Notes: generated by a model from the letters alone, not told the origin. A stretch of DNA of 64,000 nucleotides from Aristaeella lactis (GCF_018118585.1 NZ_CP069421.1:372001-436000); one strand, 5' to 3'. Positions 25,139 through 33,552 are shown, counted from the stretch's first letter. Translations and numbers: made by a program.

Positions 25139-26312
25139 ATGGTATACCTTGGAATTGATGTCGCCAAAGACAAGCACGACTGCTACATCGTAAACTCGGA
25201 TGGAGAAATCCTGGCGAATGTTTTCACCATCCCGAATGACCAGGCCGGCTTCAACCTGCTTCTCCAAAGACTCAAGTCTGTAGCACCGGATCTGAGCAAA
25301 GTAAAAGTAGGGCTTGAGGCTACTGGTCATTACAGCTACAACATCCTCGGATTTCTTCTTGACAACGGTCTCCACACCTATGTCATAAATCCGTTGCACG
25401 TCAATCTGTTTCGTAAGGCAGCCAACATCCGCAAAACGAAAACTGATCCGATTGATGCGCGTACCATTGCAGAGATGATAATGTCAATGTAGTCCTCACG
25501 TCCTACACGGCCAAATCATACCACAATGAAGAACTGAAGTCACTGACAAGATACAGATTCGACAAGGTTCAGGAACGAGCTAAGTTAAAAACGTCTGTTG
25601 CCCGACTCGTCAGCATCCTGTTCCCGGAATTGGATAGGCTTGTACCAACACTCCATGTGCATACAGTTTATGCATTATTAGCCGAATTCCCGGGAGCAAG
25701 CCAACTTGCATCCTGTCATCTTACTCGGTTAACTCACCTGGTTTCTGAATCCTCCAAAGGTCGTTACAAACGAGACAAAGCCATTCAGATCCGAGAAGCT
25801 GCTAGAAACCCATTGGATCGGTAATGTCTGCCAAGTCTATGGAGTTAAAACATACCATTCACCTGATTGAAGTCCTCACTGAGGAAATCAATGAAATCGA
25901 AAGTTCAATCAAGCGAATCATGGATGCAGATCCTTCTCCAATCCTCACAATTCCCGGAATAAGCTACCGGATGGGAGCCATGATCCTGGCAGAAATCGGT
26001 GACTTTTCTCGTTTCAGTTCACCTGACCAGATCCTGGCTTATGCCGGCCTTTCTCCATCCACATACCAGTCAGGCAAACTGGATAACGCTTATCCTCACA
26101 TGGAAAAACGGGGCTCTCACTATCTACGCTTTGCCTTGTTCAATGCCACTCGGTTCGTTTGCAACTGGGATCCGACTTTCGCGGCATACCTGGCAAAGAA
26201 GCGAGCTGAGGGAAAGCATTACTACGTCGCCATTTCTCATGCGGCAAAGAAACTTGTCAGATTGATTTTCGCGCTAGTCAGGTCCGGCCAGGCATATTCT
26301 CCGGCAACCTGA
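25139..26312 (+). pseudogene. IS110-family transposase, frameshifted twice
   Basis: The start is ATG 25139 with AAAGGAGG 7 bases before. The N-terminal DEDD/RuvC-like domain is visible: MVYLGIDVAKDKHDCYIVN, VGLEATGHY, and KTKTDPIDARTIAEM. The frame ends at 25492 but continues in another frame as NVVLTSYTAKSYHNEELKSL through ILFPELDRLVPTLHVHTVYA. At about 25810-25824 a second one-base loss precedes MSAKSMELKHTIHLIEVLTE. The C-terminal domain then shows ILTIPGISYRMGAMILAEIG, YAGLSPSTYQSG and the end ISHAAKKLVRLIFALV. Both breaks restore a canonical protein when one base is shifted, so this is a recent decay or an assembly error. Confidence 0.88.
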
Positions 26313-26374
26313 TGCTATACCCTTCGGAGCCTGAGCTCTTTGTTCGCTGACGCTCAAGCAGCCGGCGTAGCGAA

Positions 26375-26501
26375 CTTTTGACAAATCGAAGCATTCAAGT
26401 GCTACACTCCCTTTTTGCGAGGGCGGCTGTGGCTTTGTTTGCTATACCCTCCATCGCCCTCGCTCGGCCAATTTCAGCACTTGAATGCTGTTTGTCAAAA
26501 G
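26375..26501. repeat. Long inverted repeat downstream of the transposase
   Basis: Arms 26375-26403 and 26476-26501 pair around TTTTGACAAA, GCATTCAAGTGCT and their complements, with three bases bulged in one arm. Nested inside, CGAGGGCG pairs with CGCCCTCG. A second pair, GTTCGCT/AGCGAAC, lies at 26342-26374. It could be the right-end structure of the IS element. Confidence 0.65.
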
Positions 26502-26566
26502 CGGCGGTGGATAACGAAATTTTCTTCGATTTCCTCCTTTCAGGGGCTTGACTTTTAATAGTTAGT

Positions 26567-26842
26567 CTCACCTCTGATGAGATTTCCGCCACTGGCGGTC
26601 ATCAGAGGTTCGCCCTGGAGCGCATCGCATTGCTTGTTTCGATAAGGAAACGCACACGCACCGCGGACGGGATCCCCGTCCCGCGCACCGCGCGCGTCAG
26701 GACTCCACCTCGTTTTCGCTTGTGGCGAATGACCCACTGGGTCACCACTCGGATCATTCCCCGCGCGGCCTGCGGCCTTGGTCGAGATGACATCGGAGGC
26801 GGGGATAAAGGGAACGAAAAGGACCGTCCCTATCGTTCCCTT
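26567..26842. repeat. Chain of palindromic repeats right of the IS element
   Basis: 26571-26608 is CCTCTGATGA...CCGCC-ACT-GGCGG...TCATCAGAGG. 26730-26744 is TGACCC-ACT-GGGTCA. About 26755-26792 ends in GGTCGAGATGACA. About 26811-26841 is GGGAACGA...TCGTTCCC, the reverse complement of the element at 927-957. No gene is supported in 26313-26943. Confidence 0.65.
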
Positions 26843-26943
26843 TTGGGCATTTAGCGCTGGCTATTTTTCCAAGGCTGTCCTGTTTCTTTTCTGACAGAAT
26901 ATGTAAAATAACAGCGTACTAAGAAACAAGGAGGTACGCAACA

Positions 26944-27093
26944 ATGTTTGAGTACAGAGTGGAAACCTATTCAGTCAAGAATGCCGAAATTGAGATGAAC
27001 CGCCTGGCAAGTGAAGGCTGGCGCGTTGTGGCTGTCTGCCCTAATCAGGCGATGGGTTTCGGTGTGATTGTTACCTATGAACGGCAGCGGTAA
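26944..27093 (+). CDS. DUF4177-family small protein
   Basis: 49 residues. AAGGAGGT lies 8-14 bases before ATG 26944. The whole protein is the DUF4177 pattern: MFEYRVETYSVKNAEIEMNR, then LASEGWRVVAVCPN and a C-terminal strand VIVTYER. Function is unknown in the family. It is the first of three short genes in the same direction (26944, 27175, 27473). Confidence 0.82.
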   Translation: MFEYRVETYSVKNAEIEMNRLASEGWRVVAVCPNQAMGFGVIVTYERQR

Positions 27094-27174
27094 GGATTGC
27101 GCCGTATAAAGGAAAACTGCCGTGATGAGCGGCAGTTTTCCACAAGCGAACCAAGCGGAAAGGAGACCTAAGCA

Positions 27175-27405
27175 ATGCTCTGTCCGTACTGCGGGGAGGA
27201 AATGAAGGCGGGCATCCTCAACGGGGATACAAGAACCGGCATTCATTGGAAGGAAGGAACCAAAGGCTCAACAGTCATGGACCGGATCTGCAATATCGGC
27301 AATCTGACCGCATTGAAGCATAAATGGAGCATGTGGTTTACCCTGGAAAGCCATTTCTGCCGTAAGTGCAAGAAGATGATCATCGACACGGACGTCACCC
27401 GCTGA
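27175..27405 (+). CDS. PF20097-type zinc-ribbon protein
   Basis: 76 residues; AAAGGAGA precedes ATG 27175. CPYCGEEMKAGILNG at the start and CRKCKKMIIDTDV at the end form one split zinc ribbon with a tryptophan-containing middle, as in the small PF20097 family. No function is known. A hairpin (CTGCCG...CGGCAG) precedes it at about 27117-27138. Confidence 0.72.
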   Translation: MLCPYCGEEMKAGILNGDTRTGIHWKEGTKGSTVMDRICNIGNLTALKHKWSMWFTLESHFCRKCKKMIIDTDVTR

Positions 27406-27472
27406 ACGGCTTGACAGAACGTGTTTCCGTGGTAAAACAGTAACGGAATGAAAAAGCAGGGAGGAAAGAACC

Positions 27473-27982
27473 ATGAAGAAAAAATACGGCCTGAATGACA
27501 GCGGGATTGTCGGATGTGTTTTCACGCCGATCGGCCTGCTCTTTACGGTGCTGGGGGTTCTTGTCGGAACATTGACGCCTGACAGGGACTGGGATAATCC
27601 CATGGGTAAGCAGATCTTCCTCTACGTCATGGGCGGAATCGGTGTGATCTTCCTGCTTGTCGGACTGGTCCTGCTTTACAGGGGCATCCGTCACCGGCGC
27701 CTGCTACGCGACGCGTATGAATACGGCAACAAGGTGGACGCGAAGATCCTGGGCCAGAAGACGGACTACAGCAACCGGAACTCCGGAATCTACCGCCGCC
27801 TGGAATGCTCCTATACGGATGACAATGGTGTGGTGCATGTGTTCCGCAGCAGCTATCTGCCCACAGACGTTTCCGGCATGCTGAAATCCGACACCGTGCC
27901 GCTTTACCTGAACCGGGATTATCCGGACGTGGGATATGTGGATGTGGACGCGATCCTGCCGGAGATCCGGATCCACGGATAA
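27473..27982 (+). CDS. Two-helix membrane protein, DUF3592-like
   Basis: 169 residues; GGGAGG precedes ATG 27473. Two transmembrane helices (VFTPIGLLFTVLGVLVGTL and FLYVMGGIGVIFLLVGLVLL) are followed by a beta-rich soluble domain: KVDAKILGQKTDY, RRLECSYTDDNGVVHVFRSS and VPLYLNRDYPDVGYVD. This order resembles DUF3592 proteins, in which the soluble part follows a helix pair. Function unknown. A strong bidirectional terminator follows. Confidence 0.7.
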   Translation: MKKKYGLNDSGIVGCVFTPIGLLFTVLGVLVGTLTPDRDWDNPMGKQIFLYVMGGIGVIFLLVGLVLLYRGIRHRRLLRDAYEYGNKVDAKILGQKTDYSNRNSGIYRRLECSYTDDNGVVHVFRSSYLPTDVSGMLKSDTVPLYLNRDYPDVGYVDVDAILPEIRIHG

Positions 27983-27995
27983 ACAAACAAAAAAG

Positions 27996-28023
27996 CAAGG
28001 GGACAGAGTAATCTGTCCCCTTG
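27996..28023. terminator. Bidirectional terminator
   Basis: CAAGGGGACAGA and TCTGTCCCCTTG pair perfectly over 12 bp around GTAA. TTGTTAT follows on plus and CTTTTTTG on minus. Confidence 0.85.
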
Positions 28024-28035
28024 TTGTTATATCTG

Positions 28036-29658
28036 TCAGTTTACCAGTAGCAGGGTGGACATGGAAGGCTTCTGCGCTTCTTCCGGAAGCTTCAGCTTTC
28101 CGCTTTCCAGCAGCTCCCACAGGCAGCGGTGCAGGAAACGGCCGTCCGCGTAGAAGGTGAACTGCAGCTCGAACTCCTTCGCCCGGCGCATATTCTGCGG
28201 GATACTTTCCAGGGCCGCGGCGCTGTAGGCTTTCCGCAGCTTGTCCAGTTCGTCCGCACAGGTGTTCCGGACTTTCTCTTCCAGGTCCAGGAGCTTTTCC
28301 CGGACCGCAGGGGTTTTCAGGATAACGATCTGCCAGGTGATCTCAGGTTTTTCGGCGGTTCCGCCGACACGGATGACGCCCTGCTCCGCCAGCCAGGCGT
28401 ACTCATCCCGGGACAGGGCTTCCGTCTGTGCCCGTTCATACAGCGTCATGATCTTGACAGAGTCGCTCTGGTAGGTCCAGAACTCATGATGCTTCAAGAA
28501 ATCGGACCAGTCGCTGCCGATCTGCCAGAGGGTGTGCTTTTCGGTGGCGTTCCACATGGGACCGCACCAGTTGTTCATCTGCACATAGCCTTCCGGCGTT
28601 ACGGGCTCGCCCACAGAAGCGTGGAAGATGTTCTCGCTGCCGTCCGGGCGGATGGTGGCCACTTCCTGGAAAGAGATCGTGTTCTTCGGTTTCACCCGGG
28701 AGTTGGCCGCCGCGTACGGCAGCAGGGTCCACATCAGGAAGTTTTTGTCCGCCTTGTATCCGCTTTCAATATCCGGACTCTCCAGGATGCCGCTTTCCGT
28801 CAGCTTCGTGAACAGGGCATCCGCGTACAACGCCGCCGCGGCTTTGTAGGCGGTGTCTTCCGCCTTCAGGAGTTCGGTGGTGCGCTCTTCCAGCAGGAAG
28901 TTGATCCGGTAGCGGTTCTTCTGCTTTTCCAGGAAACCGTATTCCTCCAGGTACTGCACCTCACCCTCCACAAAAACGGGGGAGACGCCCAGGTCATCCG
29001 CGATCTCGTTCACAGTTTTCCATTCATTCCTCACCGCGTAGCAGATATTCTGCGGCAGGACGCTGCGGAAGAAATCGTCCGGGGATTTGTCTCCGGGGCT
29101 GCCGTTGATGCCGTATCCCGTGAATTTGATCGGGTTGAATTTCAGGTTGCTTGCCTCTCTCATTTTCTCCATTCCTTTCTTCAGCTCTTTCTTCGCCTCA
29201 AACAGGTGCCATTTGACCGTTCCCGCGGAGATCCCGAGCTCCCGGGCAATCTGCTCCTGTTTTTTGTTTTCGAAGTAGTAGGCCACAACGATCTGCCTTT
29301 GCTGGGCGGTGAGATAGGCAATCTCCTGCCGGAGACGCTTTACGGCCTCCTCGTTTTCCTCTTCCGCTTCCGGACAGGCCAGGAGCTCCTCCATCTCCTC
29401 CACAGGGATGCCGATGACGTTCTTCGGCACGCTCCGGTAGTAATTGCACAGGGCGTTATGCGCCACTGTCCAGATGAACTTGCCGGCGTCCTCCACGTCA
29501 TCCCGCGCAAGCAGCGCCCGGTAGGCCTTCAGGACGATCTCCTGGGACAGGTCTTCCGCGTCCTCGCTGCTTTTGCATCTCCTGAGCGCGAAACCAAGAA
29601 CCGGTTTCAGGTACCCTTCCAGGACGCGCTCTGCTTCCTCTTTCCTCACAAAGGCCAT
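28036..29658 (-). CDS. Sigma-70 family factor with a long C-terminal extension
   Basis: 540 residues, about three times an ECF sigma. Residues about 1-170 are a sigma: region 2 has RRCKSSEDAEDLSQEIVLKA and FIWTVAHNALCNYYRS; region 4 has LTAQQRQIVVAYYFENKKQE and QIARELGISAGTVKWHLFEA. A winged-helix-like segment follows (EWKTVNEIADDLGVSPVFVE, QYLEEYGFLEKQKNRYRINF). The last about 300 residues form an unrecognised domain. It may sense a signal and self-regulate, replacing an anti-sigma; none is adjacent. Start is uncertain: ATG 29658 abuts AAAGGA, and GTG 29649 has better spacing. Confidence 0.82.
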   Translation of the reverse strand: MAFVRKEEAERVLEGYLKPVLGFALRRCKSSEDAEDLSQEIVLKAYRALLARDDVEDAGKFIWTVAHNALCNYYRSVPKNVIGIPVEEMEELLACPEAEEENEEAVKRLRQEIAYLTAQQRQIVVAYYFENKKQEQIARELGISAGTVKWHLFEAKKELKKGMEKMREASNLKFNPIKFTGYGINGSPGDKSPDDFFRSVLPQNICYAVRNEWKTVNEIADDLGVSPVFVEGEVQYLEEYGFLEKQKNRYRINFLLEERTTELLKAEDTAYKAAAALYADALFTKLTESGILESPDIESGYKADKNFLMWTLLPYAAANSRVKPKNTISFQEVATIRPDGSENIFHASVGEPVTPEGYVQMNNWCGPMWNATEKHTLWQIGSDWSDFLKHHEFWTYQSDSVKIMTLYERAQTEALSRDEYAWLAEQGVIRVGGTAEKPEITWQIVILKTPAVREKLLDLEEKVRNTCADELDKLRKAYSAAALESIPQNMRRAKEFELQFTFYADGRFLHRCLWELLESGKLKLPEEAQKPSMSTLLLVN

Positions 29659-29877
29659 TCCTTTCCCGTTGTGGTTTCGTTGCCGTGTTTGAAAGCTTTC
29701 ACCCATAAAGACATGGGAACTGAAAAAAGGTTGGGGAATCTTTTCAAATAAAAAAATACACTATCTATCGGGGATGTTCAAGGGAAGAATGCGCCTGCCG
29801 GGTTGACAGAAAACAGATCAGCGGATAAAACAGTAGAGGATCCCCCAAAGAAAGCAGAACACACGGAGGAGAAACCC

Positions 29878-31566
29878 ATGATTAAATTCAGTGAGATGCC
29901 CTATCAGCGGCCGGATGTGGAAGGGATGAAGGAAACCCTGAAAAACGCGGCGGAAAAGGCCGCGCAGGCGAAAACCTACCAGGAAGTCCGGGACGCATAT
30001 TTTGAGGTGCAGGAGAAGAGCATACAGGCTTCCACCCTGTATTCCATTGCCCATGTACGGAATACCATGGATACCACAGATGAATATTACGACGGTGAGC
30101 TGAAGTGGCTGCGGGAACAGCTGGCCATGCTGACTCCCCTGGAAGTCGCCTGGCAGAAGGCCCTGACCACGTCCCCCTTCCGAAAGGACTTTGAGGCGGA
30201 GTTCGGCAAGCAGCTTTTCCGCATGCTGGATGCCGACCTGCTGACCGAGGATGAGCGGATCATCCCGGAAATGATCCGGGAAGGCGAACTGTGCCAGGAA
30301 TACAGCAAGACCGCCGCACAGGCCAAGACGGATTTCCGGGGCGAGGAGTGCAACTTCTACGGCCTGCTCAAGCACATGGAAAGCACGGACCGGCAGGAGC
30401 GGAAGGAAGCCTTCGAAGCCTGGGCGAAGCTGTATGAAAAGATCAGCCCGGAACTGGACAGGCAGTATACGGAACTGGTGGAGCTCCGGGATGCCAAGGC
30501 CAAAAAGATGGGCTTCAAAACCTATACCGAAATGGCTTACATCTCCCGCAACCGCTTTGACTATACCCGGGAGGATGCCGCCAGGTTCCGGGAGCAGATC
30601 CGGACCGTTGTGACGCCCGCTGTGGCCGCCATCCGGGAACGCCAGAAAAAGCACCTTGGCATCGACAAGATCCGTTTTTACGATGAACAGCTGAAATTCC
30701 CGGAAGGCAACGCCCTGCCCATCGGCACCACGGAGGAACTGGTGGATAAGGCCCAGAAGATGTACCGGGAAATGAGCAAAGAGACCGGCGAGTTCTTTGA
30801 TTTCATGAAGGAATACCAGCTCTTTGACCTGGAGACCCGGCCGGGCAAACACCTGGGCGGATACATGACCCGCTTTGCCTCCTACAAGGCCCCCTTCATC
30901 TTCTCCAACTTCAACGGCACCGCCGCGGACGTGGATGTGCTGACCCATGAAGCCGGCCATGCCTTCCAGGGCTACCTGGCCATGCGCAGCATCCCGATCA
31001 GCGCCCTGACCGGCTCCACCTCGGAGATCAACGAGATCCACTCCATGTCCATGGAACATTTTGCCTATCCCTGGATGAACCTGTTCTTCGGCGACAGGGC
31101 GGACGAGTACCGCACCGCCCACCTGCTGGAAGCCCTGTGCTCGATCCCGTACCTGGTGAGCGTGGACGAGTTCCAGCATGAAGTATACGAAAAGCCCGGC
31201 ATGACCCCCATGGAGCGCCGCAAAGTCTGGCGGGAGATCGAGAAGAAATACATGCCCTGGCGGGACTATGACGGAAACGAATTCCTGGAAGAGGGTGGCT
31301 TTTGGATGCAGAAGCAGCACATCTTCCTCTATCCCTTCTACTATATCGAATACGCCCTGTCCCAGATCTGCGCCTTCCAGTACTACGGCCGTATGAAGGA
31401 AGACCCGAAGGCCGCCTGGGAAGACTACCTGCGCCTGTGCCGCGCCGGCGGAACCAAGGGCTATTTTGAGCTCCTGGAGACCGGCAACCTCCTGAACCCC
31501 TTCAAGGACGGCACCGTGGAAAAGGCCACCGCCCATGTGATCGAGGAGCTCAAACAAAAATACTAA
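29878..31566 (+). CDS. M3-family oligoendopeptidase (PepF type)
   Basis: 562 residues from ATG 29878 with GGAGGAG upstream. The zinc site is VLTHEAGHAFQGYL (HExxH at about 357-361), with the third ligand Glu in STSEINEIHSMSMEHFAY. FRGEECNFYGLLKHMESTDR and RKEAFEAWAKLYE are typical of oligoendopeptidase F. It cuts oligopeptides in the cytoplasm and helps use peptides as nitrogen source. There is no signal peptide. A perfect terminator follows. Confidence 0.93.
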   Translation: MIKFSEMPYQRPDVEGMKETLKNAAEKAAQAKTYQEVRDAYFEVQEKSIQASTLYSIAHVRNTMDTTDEYYDGELKWLREQLAMLTPLEVAWQKALTTSPFRKDFEAEFGKQLFRMLDADLLTEDERIIPEMIREGELCQEYSKTAAQAKTDFRGEECNFYGLLKHMESTDRQERKEAFEAWAKLYEKISPELDRQYTELVELRDAKAKKMGFKTYTEMAYISRNRFDYTREDAARFREQIRTVVTPAVAAIRERQKKHLGIDKIRFYDEQLKFPEGNALPIGTTEELVDKAQKMYREMSKETGEFFDFMKEYQLFDLETRPGKHLGGYMTRFASYKAPFIFSNFNGTAADVDVLTHEAGHAFQGYLAMRSIPISALTGSTSEINEIHSMSMEHFAYPWMNLFFGDRADEYRTAHLLEALCSIPYLVSVDEFQHEVYEKPGMTPMERRKVWREIEKKYMPWRDYDGNEFLEEGGFWMQKQHIFLYPFYYIEYALSQICAFQYYGRMKEDPKAAWEDYLRLCRAGGTKGYFELLETGNLLNPFKDGTVEKATAHVIEELKQKY

Positions 31567-31584
31567 AAACAACAAAACAAAACG

Positions 31585-31613
31585 AAAGCATACGCGGCCG
31601 CGTATGCTTTTTT
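31585..31613 (+). terminator. Terminator of the M3 peptidase gene
   Basis: AAAGCATACGCGG and CCGCGTATGCTTT form a perfect 13-bp self-complementary stem followed by TTT. Confidence 0.85.
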
Positions 31614-31682
31614 CATGCAATCTTGTGTTTTCATCCAAAACAGGGCATAATGGGGCGAAAACAATTCAGGGAGGACAGGCAG

Positions 31683-32354
31683 ATGAATGAAGCAAAGAAG
31701 CAGTTTATCGAACTCCTTGCCGAATCCGGCGCGGTCCTTTTCGGCGACTTTACCGCCAAGAGCGGCCGCAAGACCCCGTATTTCATCAACACAGGCAAAC
31801 TGACGTACGGCGACCAGCTGGACATGGTCGGCAGGATGTACGCCCAAACCTACGTGGAGAACATCGGGAAGGAACCCCGGATCCTCTTCGGACCCGCCTA
31901 CAAGGGGATTCCCCTGATCGCCATCACTGCCGCGGCCCTTTACAGCCAGTACGGCATCAAAGCCCCTGTGTGCTTTAACCGCAAGGAAAAGAAAGACCAC
32001 GGCGAAGGCGGCGCCCTCGTGGGCCAAATCCCGGAAGCAAACGACAAAATCGTGATCATCGAGGATGTCATCACCGCCGGCACTGCCGTCCGGGAGACTA
32101 TGGACCTGCTCAAAGGCCTCGGCAGGGGCAAACCCGAAGCCATCATCATCGCCGTGGACCGCATGGAACGGGGCCAGGGAACCAAACCCGCCCTGCAGGA
32201 ACTGGGAGAGGAATTCGACCTCAAGGTCTATCCCATCGTCACGATCAAAGAAGTGGTGGACCATCTCCACACCACCGAGATAAACGGCAGAAAGTACATC
32301 GACGATGCCCTCTACGAAAGAATCCTGGACTACTGGAAACAGTACGGAGCGTGA
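31683..32354 (+). CDS. pyrE: Orotate phosphoribosyltransferase
   Basis: 223 residues from ATG 31683 with GGGAGG upstream. The PRPP-binding motif is IVIIEDVITAGTAVRETMDL. SGRKTPYFINTGKLTYGDQL and the substrate loop RKEKKDHGEGGALVG are diagnostic. It joins orotate and PRPP to make OMP in pyrimidine synthesis. No other pyr gene is adjacent, so it is a stand-alone pyrE; a small protein gene starts 4 bases after the stop. Confidence 0.95.
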   Translation: MNEAKKQFIELLAESGAVLFGDFTAKSGRKTPYFINTGKLTYGDQLDMVGRMYAQTYVENIGKEPRILFGPAYKGIPLIAITAAALYSQYGIKAPVCFNRKEKKDHGEGGALVGQIPEANDKIVIIEDVITAGTAVRETMDLLKGLGRGKPEAIIIAVDRMERGQGTKPALQELGEEFDLKVYPIVTIKEVVDHLHTTEINGRKYIDDALYERILDYWKQYGA

Positions 32355-32358
32355 TACG

Positions 32359-32694
32359 ATGCTGACCGCAAGAATGATCATCCGGTTCCATGACAAAACA
32401 GACCCGAAGGATCCCGATAAAAAGATCCGCTGGGCCAAGCCCATGGACCATAAATGCCCGTACCGCCCCGAATTCAACCTGGGCGGATACCTGTCATCCG
32501 GATGGATCATCACGGACGAAGACGAACTCCAAAGCGAAACAGACTACGAAGTCATGGTATCATTCCCCTTAATCATCCCCGAAGCCTGGGAAACAGTCCA
32601 GAACATAATCCACACCGGCATGAAAAGCACCATCCAGAAAGCCAGCCGGATCCTGGGCGAATTCACCCTGCTGGAATACGAATACACACCATAA
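32359..32694 (+). CDS. Small protein downstream of pyrE, unknown function
   Basis: 111 residues from ATG 32359, 4 bases after the pyrE stop; GGAG lies in the end of pyrE. MLTARMIIRFHDKTDPKDPD, then PMDHKCPYRPEFNLGGYLSS and the acidic end EFTLLEYEYTP. No family was recognised. Very tight spacing suggests coexpression with pyrE. An unusual A/C-only stretch follows. Confidence 0.65.
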   Translation: MLTARMIIRFHDKTDPKDPDKKIRWAKPMDHKCPYRPEFNLGGYLSSGWIITDEDELQSETDYEVMVSFPLIIPEAWETVQNIIHTGMKSTIQKASRILGEFTLLEYEYTP

Positions 32695-32769
32695 AACAAC
32701 ACAACAAAAACAACCAGAAACAACCAAATACAAAACAACCCAAAGCAACAAAAACAAACCAAACAAACG
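32695..32769 (+). other. A/C-only low-complexity tract
   Basis: About 75 bases between convergent genes are almost entirely A and C (AACAACACAACAAAAAC style) with hardly any G or T. As RNA it would be unstructured. It ends at the terminator stem of the next gene and supplies its U-rich tail on the minus strand. Confidence 0.7.
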
Positions 32770-32800
32770 AACTGCCTGGATCAGAAGATTCCAGGCAGTT
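32770..32800 (-). terminator. Terminator of the HAD gene
   Basis: AACTGCCTGGA and TCCAGGCAGTT pair over 11 bp; the stem includes the end of the coding region. On the minus strand GTTTGTTTGGTTTG follows. Confidence 0.75.
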
Positions 32801-33428
32801 CTGTTATGCTGTCAATAATATAATCCGCTCCGGCAGCCTCCAGCGCAGCCCTGCCGGAGTTTCCGTAAGTCACCCCGCAGGTTTTCGCCCCGGCCCGTTT
32901 GCCCATCTCAATATCCACCGGCATATCACCGACCACCAGTGCTTCCGAAGGCAGAAAGGAAAGATCCTCCAGCGTCTTCAGCACCGGTTCCGGATTCGGC
33001 TTCAGAAGCGGCGTATCCTCCTGGCAGAGCACATACGGGAAATACCTGTCCCAGTCCCACAGGCGCAGGAAATCATGCAAAGACCGGGTATTCCGCGCCG
33101 TGGCAATCGTCCGCGCGATTCCTTTCTCCGTAAGCCAGGCAAGCACCTGGTCCGCTCCCGGAAAACGCACCGGAGGATCCTTTTTGATGATCTCCTCAAA
33201 GAACTTCCGGTACCCGACCACGCAGGCATCCAGCTGTTCATCCGAAAGGGAAGGATACACCTTTGCAAACCCGGCCTTGGAAGACAGCCCGATGGTGGAA
33301 ACATACGCCTCATCCGATGCAACAGGCAGGCCCATCATCAAAGAAGTTTCCTGCTTTGCCTTCACAATCGCCGCCCTGGTATTTGCCAGCGTCCCGTCAA
33401 AATCAAAGATCACAATCCTGGTATCCAT
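32781..33428 (-). CDS. HAD-family phosphatase, phosphoglycolate-phosphatase type
   Basis: 215 residues, usual length for this subfamily. Motif I is VIFDFDGTLANTR, motif II TIATARNTRS, motif III Lys in LLKPNPEPVL, and motif IV VVGDMPVDIEMGKRAGAK. A helical cap lies between motifs I and II. It hydrolyses a small phosphate ester such as phosphoglycolate or a sugar phosphate; the exact substrate is not readable. GGGGAGG precedes ATG 33428. Confidence 0.9.
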   Translation of the reverse strand: MDTRIVIFDFDGTLANTRAAIVKAKQETSLMMGLPVASDEAYVSTIGLSSKAGFAKVYPSLSDEQLDACVVGYRKFFEEIIKKDPPVRFPGADQVLAWLTEKGIARTIATARNTRSLHDFLRLWDWDRYFPYVLCQEDTPLLKPNPEPVLKTLEDLSFLPSEALVVGDMPVDIEMGKRAGAKTCGVTYGNSGRAALEAAGADYIIDSITELPGIF

Positions 33429-33490
33429 ACACCCTCCCCAAGGAACATAATACCCAAGGATATTACTATATCACGCAGAAAGTGGCAACA

Positions 33491-33552
33491 GGGGAGTCAA
33501 TATAGTCATTTGGGAGTTCAATATAGTCATTAGAAGGCAAAATGACTATGTT
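33491..33552. promoter_or_regulatory. Repeated AATATAGTCATT sites upstream of the nucleotidase island
   Basis: Two direct copies (33491-33510 and 33511-33531) of a 20-21-base unit ending CAATATAGTCATT are followed by an inverted partial copy (AATGACTATGTT, 33541-33552). They sit about 45-100 bases before the island promoter. They could be operator sites or remains of the insertion that brought the island. Confidence 0.5.

Larger units (their letters stand above)
24901..26566 (+). mobile_element. IS110-type insertion element inserted in a repeat
   Basis: The flanks resemble one continuous repeat seen intact at 55681-55812: the left flank ends ...GATTGACCTC at 24900 and the right flank resumes CTCACCTCTGATGAG at about 26567. 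Ends are therefore placed by comparison, not by terminal repeats; IS110 elements lack them. Inside are a 5' non-coding region, a transposase broken by two frameshifts, and about 250 bases of 3' non-coding DNA with a large inverted repeat. IS110-family members are known to target palindromic REP-like repeats, which fits. Confidence 0.7.

Noticed and set aside
26395-26592. 65-residue minus-strand ORF beside the IS110 transposase
   Set aside because: It is read through the long inverted repeat and lacks a ribosome site.
28129-29751. 540-residue plus-strand ORF opposite the sigma factor
   Set aside because: Antisense shadow; the minus strand has recognisable sigma regions and a terminator.
29818-31638. 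606-residue minus-strand ORF opposite the M3 peptidase
   Set aside because: It is the antisense shadow of a conserved gene with clear HExxH motif and codon bias; no domain or ribosome site.
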